This document shows, one piece after another, positions 11,241-22,559 of a stretch of 64,000 nucleotides of DNA. Numbering within the stretch: position 1 is the stretch's first letter; the number at the start of each line of letters is the position of its first letter. Source of the DNA: Elymus sibiricus (Eukaryota; Streptophyta; Magnoliopsida; Poales; Poaceae); the NCBI GenBank assembly GCA_039707655.1, contig CM077667.1, positions 59,363,628 to 59,427,627 of the forward strand, written 5' to 3'. The notes under the pieces were generated by a model. It did no database searches. It worked only from the letters and a program-made list of their open reading frames with translations, and had not been told where the DNA came from. The position numbers were made by a program, and so were the translations under genes.

Positions 11241-11359
11241 CCGCGGGGGAGAGCGGAGCGGAGAGCGAGGTGGAGGCGGAGCGAGTTTTCTTCTGCCTTC
11301 GCTGGGGTGGGATGCCGACGGAAATGGCAGAGCGAAATAAAATAAAATGGCAAGAGTGA

Positions 11360-12502
11360 TTTTCATTTCTTTTCCATCATTTCGGATTTTTCCTTGGGCA
11401 ACTTTGGAGAAGAGCTTTTTTCAAAAAACATAGTACGGACGCATATACTTACGAGCGTGCACGCACACCATACCGTTATGAGCATCTTCGAAAGACTGAG
11501 CCGGCATATCATCTTGAGATTGACGAAGTCGCCACTGATGATTACACGGGTACTTTGGGTGGCGACTACGAGCCGGGATGGATGAAGACCTATATAACGA
11601 GGTGGAGATGCGAGGGGCGACGACAGAAAACTGGCGGCGGCGCGTCGGCCGGCCGACGACGGGATGGTGGCTAGCTATGGTTAGGAGAGCAGAGTTGTGT
11701 CGGATCTATAGACGAGCTCGCTCTCGTCGGGTTGGGCTTTGAGCGAGAGGAAACGTTTCGACCGGTGGTACTTTGGGGTGGTATTCCCATGTAATTTCGA
11801 GGAACTTCATTTTTTCGTTTTCGCGAAGCTGCGCTTCCATTGCTCCTCAAAATTGCACCGCAGGATCCGAAGCGGGCTTCTCGGAGTTGGAGTCTTCGAG
11901 GTGACTTCACACAGGTATTTCAGGAAGCTGGCTCGTGGAGAGTATCTGAACGAAGCCTAAATCCAGGAAAATACGATCACAAATGCCAAGTCTATGATTT
12001 GAACTTTGGTGGATAACCATCTGAGCTAGGCTCTCGCACTTTCAAGAAGCCCTTCGTTTTCTTTTGTTCCTTTTTATTGGTATTCATTTTCTTTTGTCAA
12101 AAATATTATTTCCACACCTCCAAAAAAAGTCTGAAAAGGGTGTACATACATATGTATATATGTACAGTATGTGCATACGAATTTCATGGGCAATTTTTTT
12201 CATATGTGGTGCACATAGAACATAAATATGTGCATAATGGGCTTTCCTTTTAATTGCAGTCAAGTCACAATTGTGTATACATTGTGTAGTCCATTAATCA
12301 TCATATTTTTGCATGAAACTTTGTAGATATACAGAGTCCATGTCGATGTATTTGTAAAAATATACCATTGTGGAACCTTTAAGCAGTGTTATTCCTTTAA
12401 AAAAAAATCCGGGTCTCCAAAATGTTGTAATCAACGTGGCTCTCGAGAGGTGGAGAGAAGCCAGGCGCACGTCGGTTGTGATCTGTTGAGCCATTTGGAA
12501 GC
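11360..12502. other. Intergenic stretch, nothing recognised
   Basis: No convincing gene or element. Mixed low-complexity A/T-rich sequence with short ORFs only. Confidence 0.5.
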
Positions 12503-12835
12503 TACTCCTCCGCTTGTTTATATAAGGTGTATTTGTTTTCTAATAAAATTTCATAATGTAAGATGCATTTCTTCCAATTCCTCATAATTTCTTATTAGCC
12601 CTGAATAAAAAGGAAAAACACTTTCCCTGATTACATGTATCTCTCCTTATAGAGAAAAGGAAGAAAAGTATCTCTCCCTCGATTGTGCGTATCTCTTCCT
12701 TTCAGGGCCTAAATGATTTACTTGCTGCTAATGAACAAATTAGCCAAGGATAATTTTGTCATAAATTCTCTACAATTATGTGCTTTGGTCATCGTGTTGA
12801 AAATAATACACCTTACATAAAGTAATTGAGGGATT
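12503..12835. mobile_element. Degenerate MITE, Stowaway-like
   Basis: The left end ctactcctccg...tatataaggtgtatt and right end aatacaccttacataaa...gagggattac are imperfect inverted repeats of about 35 bp around an AT-rich core of about 330 bp. The CTCC(C)TCCG start suggests Stowaway. It is eroded, so the exact ends are uncertain. Confidence 0.5.
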
Positions 12836-13879
12836 ACATAGTAGAGCTTGCTATGAAAAAGAAACCAATTAAATCCCCTTACGAGGCACCTACCACTCAT
12901 GGTCTCTTGTCGTTAAGTCATTTGCCCTGCATAAGAACCCTGGTCTTGAGTTGTAGGGAGTTGGTATCAAAGAAAGGCATCTCTCAAATGGATTTTCTGG
13001 TCTATGAGGACTAAGTAGAATCATCGGTTCGACATAGGTGAGAGCCTAGTCTTGCATAGGCGCAAGCAAAAATGTAGGTGCTCATCCTTACAAGTGATTA
13101 CCGCTAACTTTTAAATCCAACCTCTAAGGAAAACATTGTAGAAAAGAGAGAATGAGACCGATTTGCACCTCGTGACCAACTTTCAACCTGGTGGACATCA
13201 AGTTTGTATTGTAGAATACTGAAACGCGTCAACTTTTATTTTTACAACACTAACTTTCGTCTAGTTTACACATGGGTTTCCACTATAACAAGCAGAACTT
13301 TCAACCGGTCTAAAATCCAACTTTCAATCAGATAACTTGGGGAATTAACTAGGAAATCAATAGCTTTTAAATGCGACTCTGCAATCTCCCATGCTCATCT
13401 ACATTTCAAGCAAGACCACAAATGACGTGGCACATGTACCATATCTACTAATTTCCATTAAAAAACTCAAACTAAGGTTGTCCAACTCCAATGGAAAAGG
13501 CATCAACAAAATTTTCACACATAATAGCGAAGTCCCTTTTGGACAAGTAGAACAAGGCAAAAAAAAAAAAAACTAACTATTTTTCTTCTTCGAGGGAACC
13601 ATTGCAACTACTAACACATTGCAAGAGCATAAATGTTCGGTTATAAAATTCCAATGATGGTCTTCAATGAAAGTGATTATATTACAAGATTATTGGCTAA
13701 TTTCTGTCAGCATTCAACATATTCACATTTTTATGCATATTTGCAAAAACAAAAACAAAAACGTCATGGAAATCAGGGAGAATGTTAAAGGTTGAAGATT
13801 CTAGGGGAACTAGGCTTGGAAGTATAATGTATGTGCACCAAGTCTCGTTGTATAGTTTGTACAAGAGTTAAATCTGACG
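12836..13879. other. Intergenic stretch, nothing recognised
   Basis: AT-rich unique-looking sequence with a poly-A run near 13560. No gene or terminus seen. Confidence 0.5.
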
Positions 13880-14045
13880 TACTCTCCTCGTCTGGAATAA
13901 CTTGTCGCAGAAATGGATGTATCTAGATACTCCCTCCGTCCCGTATCTAGATAAATCTAAGACAAGAATTTTGGGACGGAAGGAGTATATTTTTAGTTCT
14001 AGATACATCAATTTCTACGGCAAGTAATTCGGAACGGAAGAAGTA
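13880..14045. mobile_element. Stowaway MITE, Thalos-like (outer)
   Basis: The arms ctcctcgtctggaataacttg...aaatggatgtatctagata and tctagatacatcaatttct...attcggaacggaagaag are inverted repeats matching the remembered Thalos layout (CTCCCTCCGTTCCGAATTAC). It is interrupted by a second MITE at 13930-13984. Confidence 0.8.
13928..13986. mobile_element. Stowaway MITE nested inside the outer Stowaway
   Basis: ctccctccgtccc...gggacggaaggag at 13930-13984 (55 bp) is flanked by TA at 13928-13929 and 13985-13986. It sits in the middle of the Thalos-like MITE. Confidence 0.85.
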
Positions 14046-14853
14046 GATTCTAAAACGGACACATCCGAGCTACATAGGTAGTATATGGTCGGCAGCACAA
14101 CGAACTGATTCAAATATTGTCCGTCCTCGAATATTATCAAAGTCCGGAAATGGTCCCTCGACTCCAAAACTAGGAGGTCAAAACAAACCACAAAAATGGA
14201 TATGTTTGATGTATACTTGGTCGATTGGAGTGGTTTCCGCATGGTTTTGGCTGAAACTTACACGGTGGCAAGTTTGGACCATTGGCCAGCCTCGGCACAG
14301 TGAAAATGTAACCCCTCTGCCGAGTTTTGTTGGCGACAGGCAGAGCATCGCCTTCCCCGCAGTTGTCACATGACCTCGGGCCTCGCCGCAAGAAGACGGT
14401 GGCGCGGAGGGGCTTGTGGGTCCCGAACCTGCCATGACTGGGTTCAGTGCAGATGGAGCACGCTCCCAGCGAACGACTGTGAGGCCAGCAGTCGCCGCCT
14501 CCCGGCATCGGCGTCGGGTAGAACCGCGGCATGCCGCTGTCGGCGAGTGCCGCGCGCCGCGGCTCTGCTCCAGCACGTCACGTACGCAGCTAGCTCCTCC
14601 CACCTCCGCATCATGTTCCCCGTCGACTAGACGACCAGCATCAACGTAGCTGCGCCTCGAACCGCGCCTGTGGGCGTCGTGCTCCGCAACTCCCGCCCGC
14701 CGGCCGGGAGCTTGCGCCTCGTCTGCCATCCCATCGACGGCAGATGCGGCCAGTGCGCGCGAGCCCATGCGCGTCCGGCCTTGTAGACTCGTAGTGCCCG
14801 CCACTCCCGTCGATCTGCGCGTGGCCGCGTCCGGAGATGCTGTATTCGCCAAC
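14046..14853. other. GC-rich low-copy sequence left of the LTR element
   Basis: 14300-14853 is GC-rich with open but unrecognised frames on both strands. The flank resumes at 30060 after the inserted LTR element. A plus-strand frame (from ATG 14767) reads through the empty site into 30060-30240, so a host ORF may have been interrupted. No homology recognised. Confidence 0.35.
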
Positions 14854-15354
14854 TGTCGGCGTCAAAACCGGCGGATCTCGGGTAGGGGGTCCCGAACTGT
14901 GGATCTTGGATCAATGGGTAACAGGAGACAAGGGAGACGGTGTTTACCCAGGTTCGGGCCCTCCTATGGAGGTAAAACCCTACGTCCTGCTTTGTTTGTA
15001 TTGATGATGGTGTATCGAGTACAGAGTTGATCTACCTCGAGATCGTATATGGTGGTCTAAACCCTAAGAGCTATGCTCGTATGATGATATGATCTATGAT
15101 GATCCGATCGTGCCTAATGACTAGCCTGGCCTCGGCTTATATAACACAACAGAGGCCTAGGATAACACAAGTCCTAGTCGGCTACGTCGGTGGAGAGGAG
15201 TCCTTGTCTTGATCACCAAGTCTTGTGAAATCTTCCTCGTATGCATCATGGACTGTCCGAACTGGCCCATTAATGAACCGCCCTGGGGGTCCTCGGCCCG
15301 ACCCACTGGTCGGGAGACGACGTGGTGAGTACCCCCTAGTCCAGGACACCGTCA
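14854..15354 (-). repeat. LTR (3' LTR of the non-autonomous element)
   Basis: Begins TG and ends CA in both readings. It matches 29555-30054 with only a few differences. An adjacent polypurine tract at 15355-15367 (read on the minus strand) marks it as the 3' LTR. Confidence 0.9.
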
Positions 15355-15599
15355 GTAGCCCCCTAAACCGGTCTTCAAGTTAGGGAAGCTCCTCGGTTCT
15401 TCCGAACAGTTCTTCGTCTTCGGTCGTTGGTCTTGAAAACTGGTTCAATAAATCTTCCCATCTTCGATCTTGAGGATTGCCGAGCTGAATCCAAAGAGTT
15501 CATACGTCGGGCATCCGAGGAGCCCCTTTAAGTTCTCGACCTTTATCAATGCCTTGTAATTTTTACGCCATACTTCGGGGTCAAAGTGTTTCCCGTGCG

Positions 15600-16230
15600 G
15601 TGGTGTCCTCTTGCGTCCGAGCTCCAACGCCGAATTGCATCTGAGGTGTCTTTTTGCAGCCGAGCTCCAACGCTGATCGGCATCTGAGCGCCAATGACGG
15701 GCTGCGTCCGAGCTCCAACGCTGGTCGGCATCTGAGGTGTCATAAATTACCTCGGTCTCTGAAAATTTGAAGGACTTCATCCGAGCTTAAATGCCGGAAT
15801 AGTCTTTTATGGAGCCAGCCATTCGCATCCGAGCTTTATGCCGGACTGCTTCCGAAGTGGTGCACTACCTCGGCCGTGGGCTGATTTTTTGCGGAATTTA
15901 TCTCCGATTGCCGTAATTTATTTACTACGGAGACGTATAGCCAGTAGCCCTGAAGGTGTGTGTCGGCCTAAAACCCGAGATGCACCTGAAGGAAAAAAAT
16001 AAAACCACTAATCCCAGTAGCCCCTGAGACTTAGGTCGATTTGCGAAATTGGCCTAAGGATCAAGTCCTTGCTCGGCAGCATACTTTAGGAATTAAAAAG
16101 CGTTGTGCAGTAGCCCCAAGACTCTGGTTGGGTGCGGCCGACCAAGCCGAGGATCATAATCTTGTCGGAAACTATTTTGCACTTAAATTTTCTGCATTGA
16201 ATCGTCAATGCAGTAGCCCCCAGCCTTAAT
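15600..16230. repeat. Short internal repeats of the non-autonomous element
   Basis: Three copies of a unit like CCGAGCTCCAACGCYGRTCG lie at 15616-15730. The phrase CAGTAGCCCC recurs at 16015, 16109 and 16210. The region is non-coding. Confidence 0.6.
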
Positions 16231-16739
16231 TTGGGCACGGGTGGTCGAATTAAGGATCGATGTTTGTTTGACACAAACTTTGTTACGTTTGACATAATTT
16301 ATGTGTAATGATTCTATGTATCCAAGTACTTTACATCATTAAAGCTCGAATCCGCGTTGTACAAGACTTTGTTGACCGACCATCAGCTTCAACCTCCTCG
16401 GCTAGTTGCCGAGGAGTGTTTGTCCTACTTTATAAAGCCTTTATAAGGGCAAAGATTTACGACAAATAAGGCAATCCGGCCATACGGTTTTATAAACAAA
16501 GGTACGCGGAGAGATATGTTATATTACTATGTAAGAAACATCTTCTAGGAAAAATAGTTCATTTATAAGTTCCTTTTCCCAGGATATCATGTTGACCATG
16601 ATCATGAAACCTCGACTCCGATCAATGTGGGAGGAAAATGTTGAGGATTTAGTTCGGGGAATGTTCCCGAACTCTGTGGTCTTTAATGAACCGAAATTTT
16701 CACTTCCGTCGTTGCCGACCAATTATTTTCTTAAGATGG

Positions 16740-17570
16740 CTAGCTTTTGGCTTCACCCAGTCTGAGGTACTAACCCGGATGACTCGAAAGTAACAATCAC
16801 AGAGGTGCTCCCTTTACCCCCTAGCCAAACAATCGGGAACGTAGGGGGTAAGCACAGGAGCTAGGCAACCCAGCTTGGCTAAAATCTTAATTTAAATTGA
16901 TGCATATTTATGGCTTTATAACAATGATTACGGAAGGCAGCACTCGCATATTGAATACAAACGCTTTTATGCTATATGCTATTTTGACTCCTTTGTGACT
17001 GTTTATCAGTTGAGAGTGGCCCATCGTCGGCTTCTACCCCTTTGTAGATGCTACACAGGGTGTTTTCACAGTAATAAGACAACCCTTAGCCGATGTCTCG
17101 GTGCCCGGAGGCGGTTGTGGTAGCGGAAACGAGGCAATCAGATATCTAGGCTTTATAACTTTCACTTAGTCATAGGAACATATGTTTGGGGGCAACTTAA
17201 TAGCCCCCGGTATACGCCGACTCCTCGGATTATTCGAGGTCGAACCACCCACAACTAGGCCTTTTCAAGAAAGAGAGACCCTTCGTTTTACTCGGATAAC
17301 CTCGATCGGCTATATTTGGTTGAACACCGCCTACGGTTCGCTGACCGATTTACGCTTGTTGTGACAGTCAGCTTTCAGCTTTCTCCAACTGAGGCACTTA
17401 ACCAGTTAAAACGGAAGTGACAATCGCAGTGGTTCTCCCTTTACCCGTTAGCCGAACAAAGCGAAAACATAAGGGGTAAGCACAGGAGTCGGGCAATCCA
17501 GCTATAGACCAAAGACACAACTCGAAATCAATGCATATAAATGCGAAATACCGAGGACATTTTACCGAGG
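16740..17570. repeat. Diverged direct repeat, about 170 bp, 645 bp apart
   Basis: Segment 16755-16915 (ctgaggtactaac...gtgctccctttaccccctag...gggtaagcacagg) recurs at 17388-17560 with substitutions. Internal to the non-coding element; origin unknown. Confidence 0.65.
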
Positions 17571-17601
17571 GCTGCATGGAGTATCTCTGTTTTTGGTGGG
17601 T

Positions 17602-19121
17602 TGTAGGACCGAAAGTATGTCTAGAGGGGGGGGGGGTGATTAGACTACTTGACCAAATAAAAATTCTACCTTTTCCCAAATTTTAGTGTTGACAGATTTT
17701 AGCATTCATGGCAAGTCAAGTACACCCTATACATGCAAGTCTAAGAGTATAGCAGCGGAAAGTAACAACAAGCATGAGTAAAAAGGAAAGGGGTTGGAAG
17801 ATCAAACACAATTGTAGACACGATGATTTTTCCCGTGGTTCCGATAGGTGGTGCTATCGTACGTCCACGTTTATGGAGTCTTCAACCCACGGAGGGTAAC
17901 GGTCGCGAGAGTCTACGGAGGGCTCCACCCATAAGGGTCCACGAAGTAGCAACCTTGACTATTCCATAACGGCTTCCGTCCACGAAGGACTAGCCTCACT
18001 ATGGGTAGATCTTCACGAAGTAGGCGATCTCCTTGCCCTTACAAACTTCTTGGTTCAACTCCACAACACGAAGTAGGAGGCTCCCAAGCGACACCTAACC
18101 AATCTAGGAGGCACCACCCTCCAAAAGGTAATAGGCTCGGCAATGATGATGAACTCCTTGCTCTTGTGCTTCAAGATGATAGACTCCTCAACACACAATC
18201 ACTCTCTCACAGATTTGGCTTGGTGGAAGAGATGGGATTGGTGGAAAGCAACTTGGGAGGCTAGAAATCAAGATCCATATGGTTGGAGTGGATGATCTTG
18301 ACCTCAACACAAGGGTATGTGGTTCTCTATCAGAAAACTGGATGGGGCAAGTATGGAATAGTTCTGAGTGCTTCTCTTTCGAGTAGGTGGTGGTGAAGGG
18401 GTATATATAGGCATCCCAAAAATCCAACCGTTACACACAAAATGACCAACTCGGTGACACCGATGTGTTAATCTCGGTGGTACCGAAGTGACCAAAAGGT
18501 GGCAACTTTTGAATCTCGGTGAGACCGATATATGGAACTCGGTTGCACCGATAAGGTGACCAACGGTCAGATTGCCCAATCTCGGTGACGCCGATCCAAC
18601 AATCTCGGTGGTACCGATATTGTGAATTTGCGTAACAGAAAGTTGGCAACCCAAACTCGGTGGCACCGGAATGGAATCGGTTGCACCGAAGTGGCTAGGG
18701 TTTGGCTGAGTCTGTCTGAGGTTGAGAATCGGTGGCACCGAGTGGGAAGTGTTGGTTGCACCGATTTTGAGTATTTGGCTTTGACAGACTTTTTGTGGAA
18801 GAGCTTGTGGGTGTTTTTGGTGACTATCACTTGTGCACGTATGAGCATTTTGTTCACCAACAAAACCTTACCCCCTTTTAATAGTATTGGCTTTCCTATG
18901 GACTCAAAGTGATTTCTCACAAATGTAAAATGTAGAGTCCTCTTGCTTGAAGCTTTGCCAATCCATTTCCTTGCATCTTGGGGTATTCCACAATCTCCAC
19001 AATCCTTTTGCCAATCCTATCATTGAACTTTTCCTGAAATATACTTAGTGGAAACATTAGTCCAATGACTTATATGTTGTTATTAATTACCAAAACCACC
19101 AAGGGAGCAAATGTGCTTTCA
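17602..19121 (-). repeat. Copia LTR (3' LTR)
   Basis: 1520 bp, TGTAGGACC...GCTTTCA on the plus strand. It contains a TATA box (minus strand, 18410-18401) and ten CGGT-N3-ACCG sites just upstream of it. Confidence 0.9.
18452..18763 (-). promoter_or_regulatory. Array of ten CGGT-N3-ACCG palindromes upstream of LTR TATA box
   Basis: Sites start at 18452, 18475, 18517, 18540, 18583, 18606, 18658, 18678, 18730 and 18753. Eight match CGGT-N3-ACCG exactly and two differ at one base. The 3-nt spacer varies (GAC, GGT, GAG, TGC, GGC) while the half-sites are held. On the minus strand the array occupies the 40-360 bp upstream of CTATATATAC (18410-18401), the place of an enhancer in U3. The binding protein is unknown. 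Confidence 0.75.
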
Positions 19122-19603
19122 ATCTCCCCCTTTTTGGTAATTGATGACAACATATAGATCAAAGCTTCGACATATGATATAATCAATGAATATAATCGTC
19201 GCTTTGAGAAGTATGTGATAAGCAAGAGCTCCCTCTAAATTTGTGCATTATTTTAAGATTTGCGTTTGAATGCAAATGCACAATCGATTAGGTACATGGG
19301 GCACTTCTTCCATGTCACATACAACTTGGTGGTGTGCGAGAATAATAAAAGTTAATAACATAGCACAACACAATCAAGCAAAGGTGAATGATCATCTCAT
19401 AAGTAGCATAATGATGGGAAATGGTAGCAGCACACATTAAGCGTATGATCAAAACACCAACAAACGTGTATCACAAGCAACCAACAGATCAAATGTTTTT
19501 GAAAAAGCAATAAAAACCAAATGCTCTCTCACTCGAAGCCTAAAGATCTATATACACTTCTCCCCTTTGGCAACAAGTTACCAAAAAGTTCAAAGATATA
19601 TAT

Positions 19604-21802
19604 CTAAGCGTTCTTGGGCTGATCTCCTCTGGTTGTTGATGAAGGAGTCGAGAGAACTGCGTCGGCGAAGATCTCTGCAGATGTCGTGGATGGAGTTGGA
19701 GTGGCAACTGGAGGAACTGGAGCTGAGGTAACAGTAGCAGGTGCTGATGAAGATGGCCTCAAGTCTGGAGCTGGCACTGTGGCTGATCTGGCCTGAGTGG
19801 TGAACTGAGTGCCTGGCCGGAGAGGTGAGTCATCCTCATCATCATCATCGTCATCATCTGAAGAATGAGGAAGAGGCACAGAGTCAACTTCCTTCTTGAG
19901 CTCATTGACTGTCTTAGTCAGCCCATCCACCTTGTCATTAAGGGTCTTGATCCTATTCTCAAAGATCCTGACTAGACTGTTTTGGTTGTCCAAGATGTCC
20001 TTAATGTCCTTCTGCATGCCCTGAACTGATGAGATCAAAAGATCCATTTGCTCGTTCCTGGATCTGGGGACTTGAGCACTAGTGGCTCTAGCTGCCTCTG
20101 CCTCTGCCTGAGCTGCAGCTGATGTGGGATGTTTTGGGTCCATCACCACAATGTTGTCCTCGAGATCTGGCTGTAGGGGCAAGTGGGGTCTGTCCAAAAC
20201 AAAGATGTGCTTCTCCAGCTTGGAATTTATGAGCATATGGATGTAGGGTGCATAGCAGCAAGAGCGCTTCTGATCAGCAGCAACCCTCTTAACTGTCTTA
20301 ACAATTAAGTCCATGACTCTAATTCTGGTGTGTCTATCAAGATGGATTAGCATGTTGATGGAGTAGCCTCGGATCATCTTGTCATCTCCTGACTTGGGCA
20401 TCAAAGTATGCCTCAGAATGGTGTTCATGGTACGAAGGCCAGCCTGGAGAAAATAGATGGATCCTAACTTGTGAGACTTCACATGAGCAGCAGGGATCTC
20501 ATTGGACATATTGGCCATAGCATTGTGGCTCTCCTTGGATTCTGAGTAGACATCCAAGTCACCATCTTGTACCTCTGGGACTCCCAAGATTGCAGCCCAT
20601 ACATCAACGGTGGACTCATATCTTGCTCCTTCAGTCATCCATACAATTCTACCATCTCCATAGAAATGTGCAGTGGAGTAGAATTGCATGATCATCTCAT
20701 CATTCCATGCTATAAACTCTCTGCCAACAAACTCATCCAAGCCAATGCAGTGAAAGTTATCTTGAACACTTGGAAAATAGTCTTCATTCTCCTTAATGAA
20801 CTTCCAATCCACATACCTCATGTCACTCACAGCTGGACTCTTGTCAAACAACACAGTTTCATAGAAATCCTGTTGCTCTTTGGTGTAGAACCTGTAGTCC
20901 ACAACTGTCTTCCTCCTTTGGGCATATGGATCAGCAGCTCTCCAAGCCCTCAATCCTGAATCCTTCCTCTTCTTCATGTCTTCAGCAAGGGGATAGCTGG
21001 CATTATGAACTGGAAGGTGTGGCCTAAGCTTCATCAAAGCAGACATAGCATCTTCATCCTCAACTCTGGAGGTAGTTCCCTTGTTCTTTTCAGAAGCAGG
21101 AATTTGCCTGGATAACCTCTTGGGCTTATCAGCAGCAGCCTTCTTGGGGGCAGACTTGGTGCTCTTGGATGTGCCAGTCTTTGGCATAGCATCTGCCATA
21201 AGCTTCTTTTTCTTCTTGGGAGGGGCCTTCTCAACATGTTCTTTCTCCTCCTCAGCAGCAGCACCAGCAGCCTCCTCAGGGTCCTCAAACATGGAGGTTT
21301 GCCTGCCAGTGACATAGACAATCCTCTTCCTAGCTCTCTTCTTCTCCCCTGCCTTCTTAGGCATAGACTTCTTTGGGGGTGACTCAAGGTGAAGAGCCAT
21401 TCTTGTCCTAGCACTCTTAGGTGCTCTCATAGCTTCAGAGCTAGCATACTCTTTCCTGACAGCTCTCCTTGAAGAGGTAGCTTCATTTGCAGATTTCTTG
21501 GCAGCCTTCTCTTGCTTCTTGGCAAGAATCTCCTCCGGCACAAAATCTGAATCCTCCTCATCTGAATTCAGCTTCTTCCTTGCCCTTGTAGCAGCCTTGG
21601 GCAACCCATGAGAACTGGGAGTGCCTGGATCTGAAGGTGAACTAGACTCAGGACTAGTGCCTGAATCCATCTCAACACTCTGCTCTCTGAAGTTGTTCTC
21701 ACTGTCCTCAGCACTTGACATACTGACCCTGTGAATAGAGTATAGAGGAGCAGAAGAAGATGAGTCATCACAAAATGCAGTAGTTTTTGAAAGTTTGAAC
21801 AA
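19604..21802 (-). CDS. 732-residue extra ORF of the pol-less Copia element
   Basis: Fully open. Ser/Glu-rich N-terminus with several basic Lys/Arg clusters that look like nuclear localisation signals (PPKKKKKL near residue 200). The central 300 residues include FYTKEQQDFYETVLFDKSP and DVWAAILGVPEVQDGDLDVY and resemble by eye the 'putative plant transposon protein' family. After it come a coiled coil (about residues 600-655) and an acidic DDDDDDDEDD run. The true start may be the internal Met about 27 residues in, just after a splice acceptor. No signal peptide or clear transmembrane segment, so an envelope role is unlikely. A nuclear or DNA-associated role is an inference. It is the only intact protein of the element. 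Confidence 0.65.
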   Translation of the reverse strand: MFKLSKTTAFCDDSSSSAPLYSIHRVSMSSAEDSENNFREQSVEMDSGTSPESSSPSDPGTPSSHGLPKAATRARKKLNSDEEDSDFVPEEILAKKQEKAAKKSANEATSSRRAVRKEYASSEAMRAPKSARTRMALHLESPPKKSMPKKAGEKKRARKRIVYVTGRQTSMFEDPEEAAGAAAEEEKEHVEKAPPKKKKKLMADAMPKTGTSKSTKSAPKKAAADKPKRLSRQIPASEKNKGTTSRVEDEDAMSALMKLRPHLPVHNASYPLAEDMKKRKDSGLRAWRAADPYAQRRKTVVDYRFYTKEQQDFYETVLFDKSPAVSDMRYVDWKFIKENEDYFPSVQDNFHCIGLDEFVGREFIAWNDEMIMQFYSTAHFYGDGRIVWMTEGARYESTVDVWAAILGVPEVQDGDLDVYSESKESHNAMANMSNEIPAAHVKSHKLGSIYFLQAGLRTMNTILRHTLMPKSGDDKMIRGYSINMLIHLDRHTRIRVMDLIVKTVKRVAADQKRSCCYAPYIHMLINSKLEKHIFVLDRPHLPLQPDLEDNIVVMDPKHPTSAAAQAEAEAARATSAQVPRSRNEQMDLLISSVQGMQKDIKDILDNQNSLVRIFENRIKTLNDKVDGLTKTVNELKKEVDSVPLPHSSDDDDDDDEDDSPLRPGTQFTTQARSATVPAPDLRPSSSAPATVTSAPVPPVATPTPSTTSAEIFADAVLSTPSSTTRGDQPKNA

Positions 21803-21838
21803 AAGATTCTCAAGGTTTACACTCTGTCACATGAAAAT

Positions 21839-22011
21839 CGGTACAGCCGAAGCAAAAAATTTGGTGCTACCGAGACTGACTTTCTCTTAAACAGAAACTT
21901 GGCACTCCTTTTCGGTGAGACCGAAAAGAAGTACTCGGTTTCACCGAGATAGTTCTCAGCAGAACAGATGGGCAAATCGGTGACACCGATTTGTTTGCTT
22001 CGGTTCCACCG
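21839..22011 (-). repeat. Second internal cluster of CGGT-N3-ACCG sites
   Basis: Sites at 21839, 21862, 21913, 21936, 21978 and 22001: four exact, two with one mismatch. They lie between the putative internal TATA box and the start of the 732-residue ORF, so in a leader or leader intron. An acceptor-like sequence (CTATTCACAG near 21733) precedes the second Met. Confidence 0.65.
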
Positions 22012-22352
22012 AGTTCCATCGGGAGGACGGTAAACCCTAGAAAATCGATCATTCGCTATCCTATTGAGTTTTCTTGTGGATAGAAAGATGTGCAAACGGT
22101 GGCATATAGATAAAATCAAATTCATTGCGCAAGAATCGGACGGGGAGCACAAGAAAAATCGAATCCGTACCCTAACTTGGCGACGGATCCGCTATGGCGG
22201 CGACGGCGGCGAAGATGCCCGTCGACGGCGAGGATCCCAGCGGCGGAGGAGCGCGGGGAGACAAGGGCGACGACCAGGGGGTCCTTTGCGGAAGCTTAGG
22301 GTTCTGAGGCGCGACGGTTTGAGATTGAATTTCAAAGCGTCGGGGTCCACAG

Positions 22353-22534
22353 CATATATACCCATCGTTGTCGGTGACGCCGATTCTAAATTTTCGGTGT
22401 CACCGAGTTCCTCAACTGTCAGTTGACAGGGAAACTCGGTGTAACCAAGAATATGGAATCGGTAGTACCGAGATAGAAAACCAGATCAACCCTAGGCATT
22501 CGGTGAGACCGAGAATTGTGGGTTGGTTCCACCG
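22353..22534 (-). promoter_or_regulatory. Putative internal promoter: TATA box plus six CGGT-N3-ACCG sites
   Basis: On the minus strand, GGGTATATATGCT (22364-22352) is preceded by sites at 22372, 22395, 22437, 22460, 22501 and 22524: three exact, three with one mismatch. This copies the LTR arrangement of array then TATA. It points towards the 732-residue ORF, about 550 bp downstream. A GC-rich leader-like stretch (22150-22320) follows the TATA, as in plant 5' untranslated regions. Confidence 0.6.
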
Positions 22535-22559
22535 AGATGCACTTGGGAGGTTTTAATGG

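Noticed and set aside
10669..11359. Plus-strand Gly/Arg-rich frames in the CpG-rich region
   Set aside because: Low-complexity by-products of GGCGGAGGC-type repeats; no splice or domain support on this strand.
17630..17640. Poly-G run as a functional element
   Set aside because: It differs in length between the two LTRs (about 11 versus 7), typical of simple slippage.
19604..21802. 732-residue ORF as a true envelope protein
   Set aside because: No signal peptide, no transmembrane helix and strong nuclear-type basic clusters. Only the position resembles an envelope gene.
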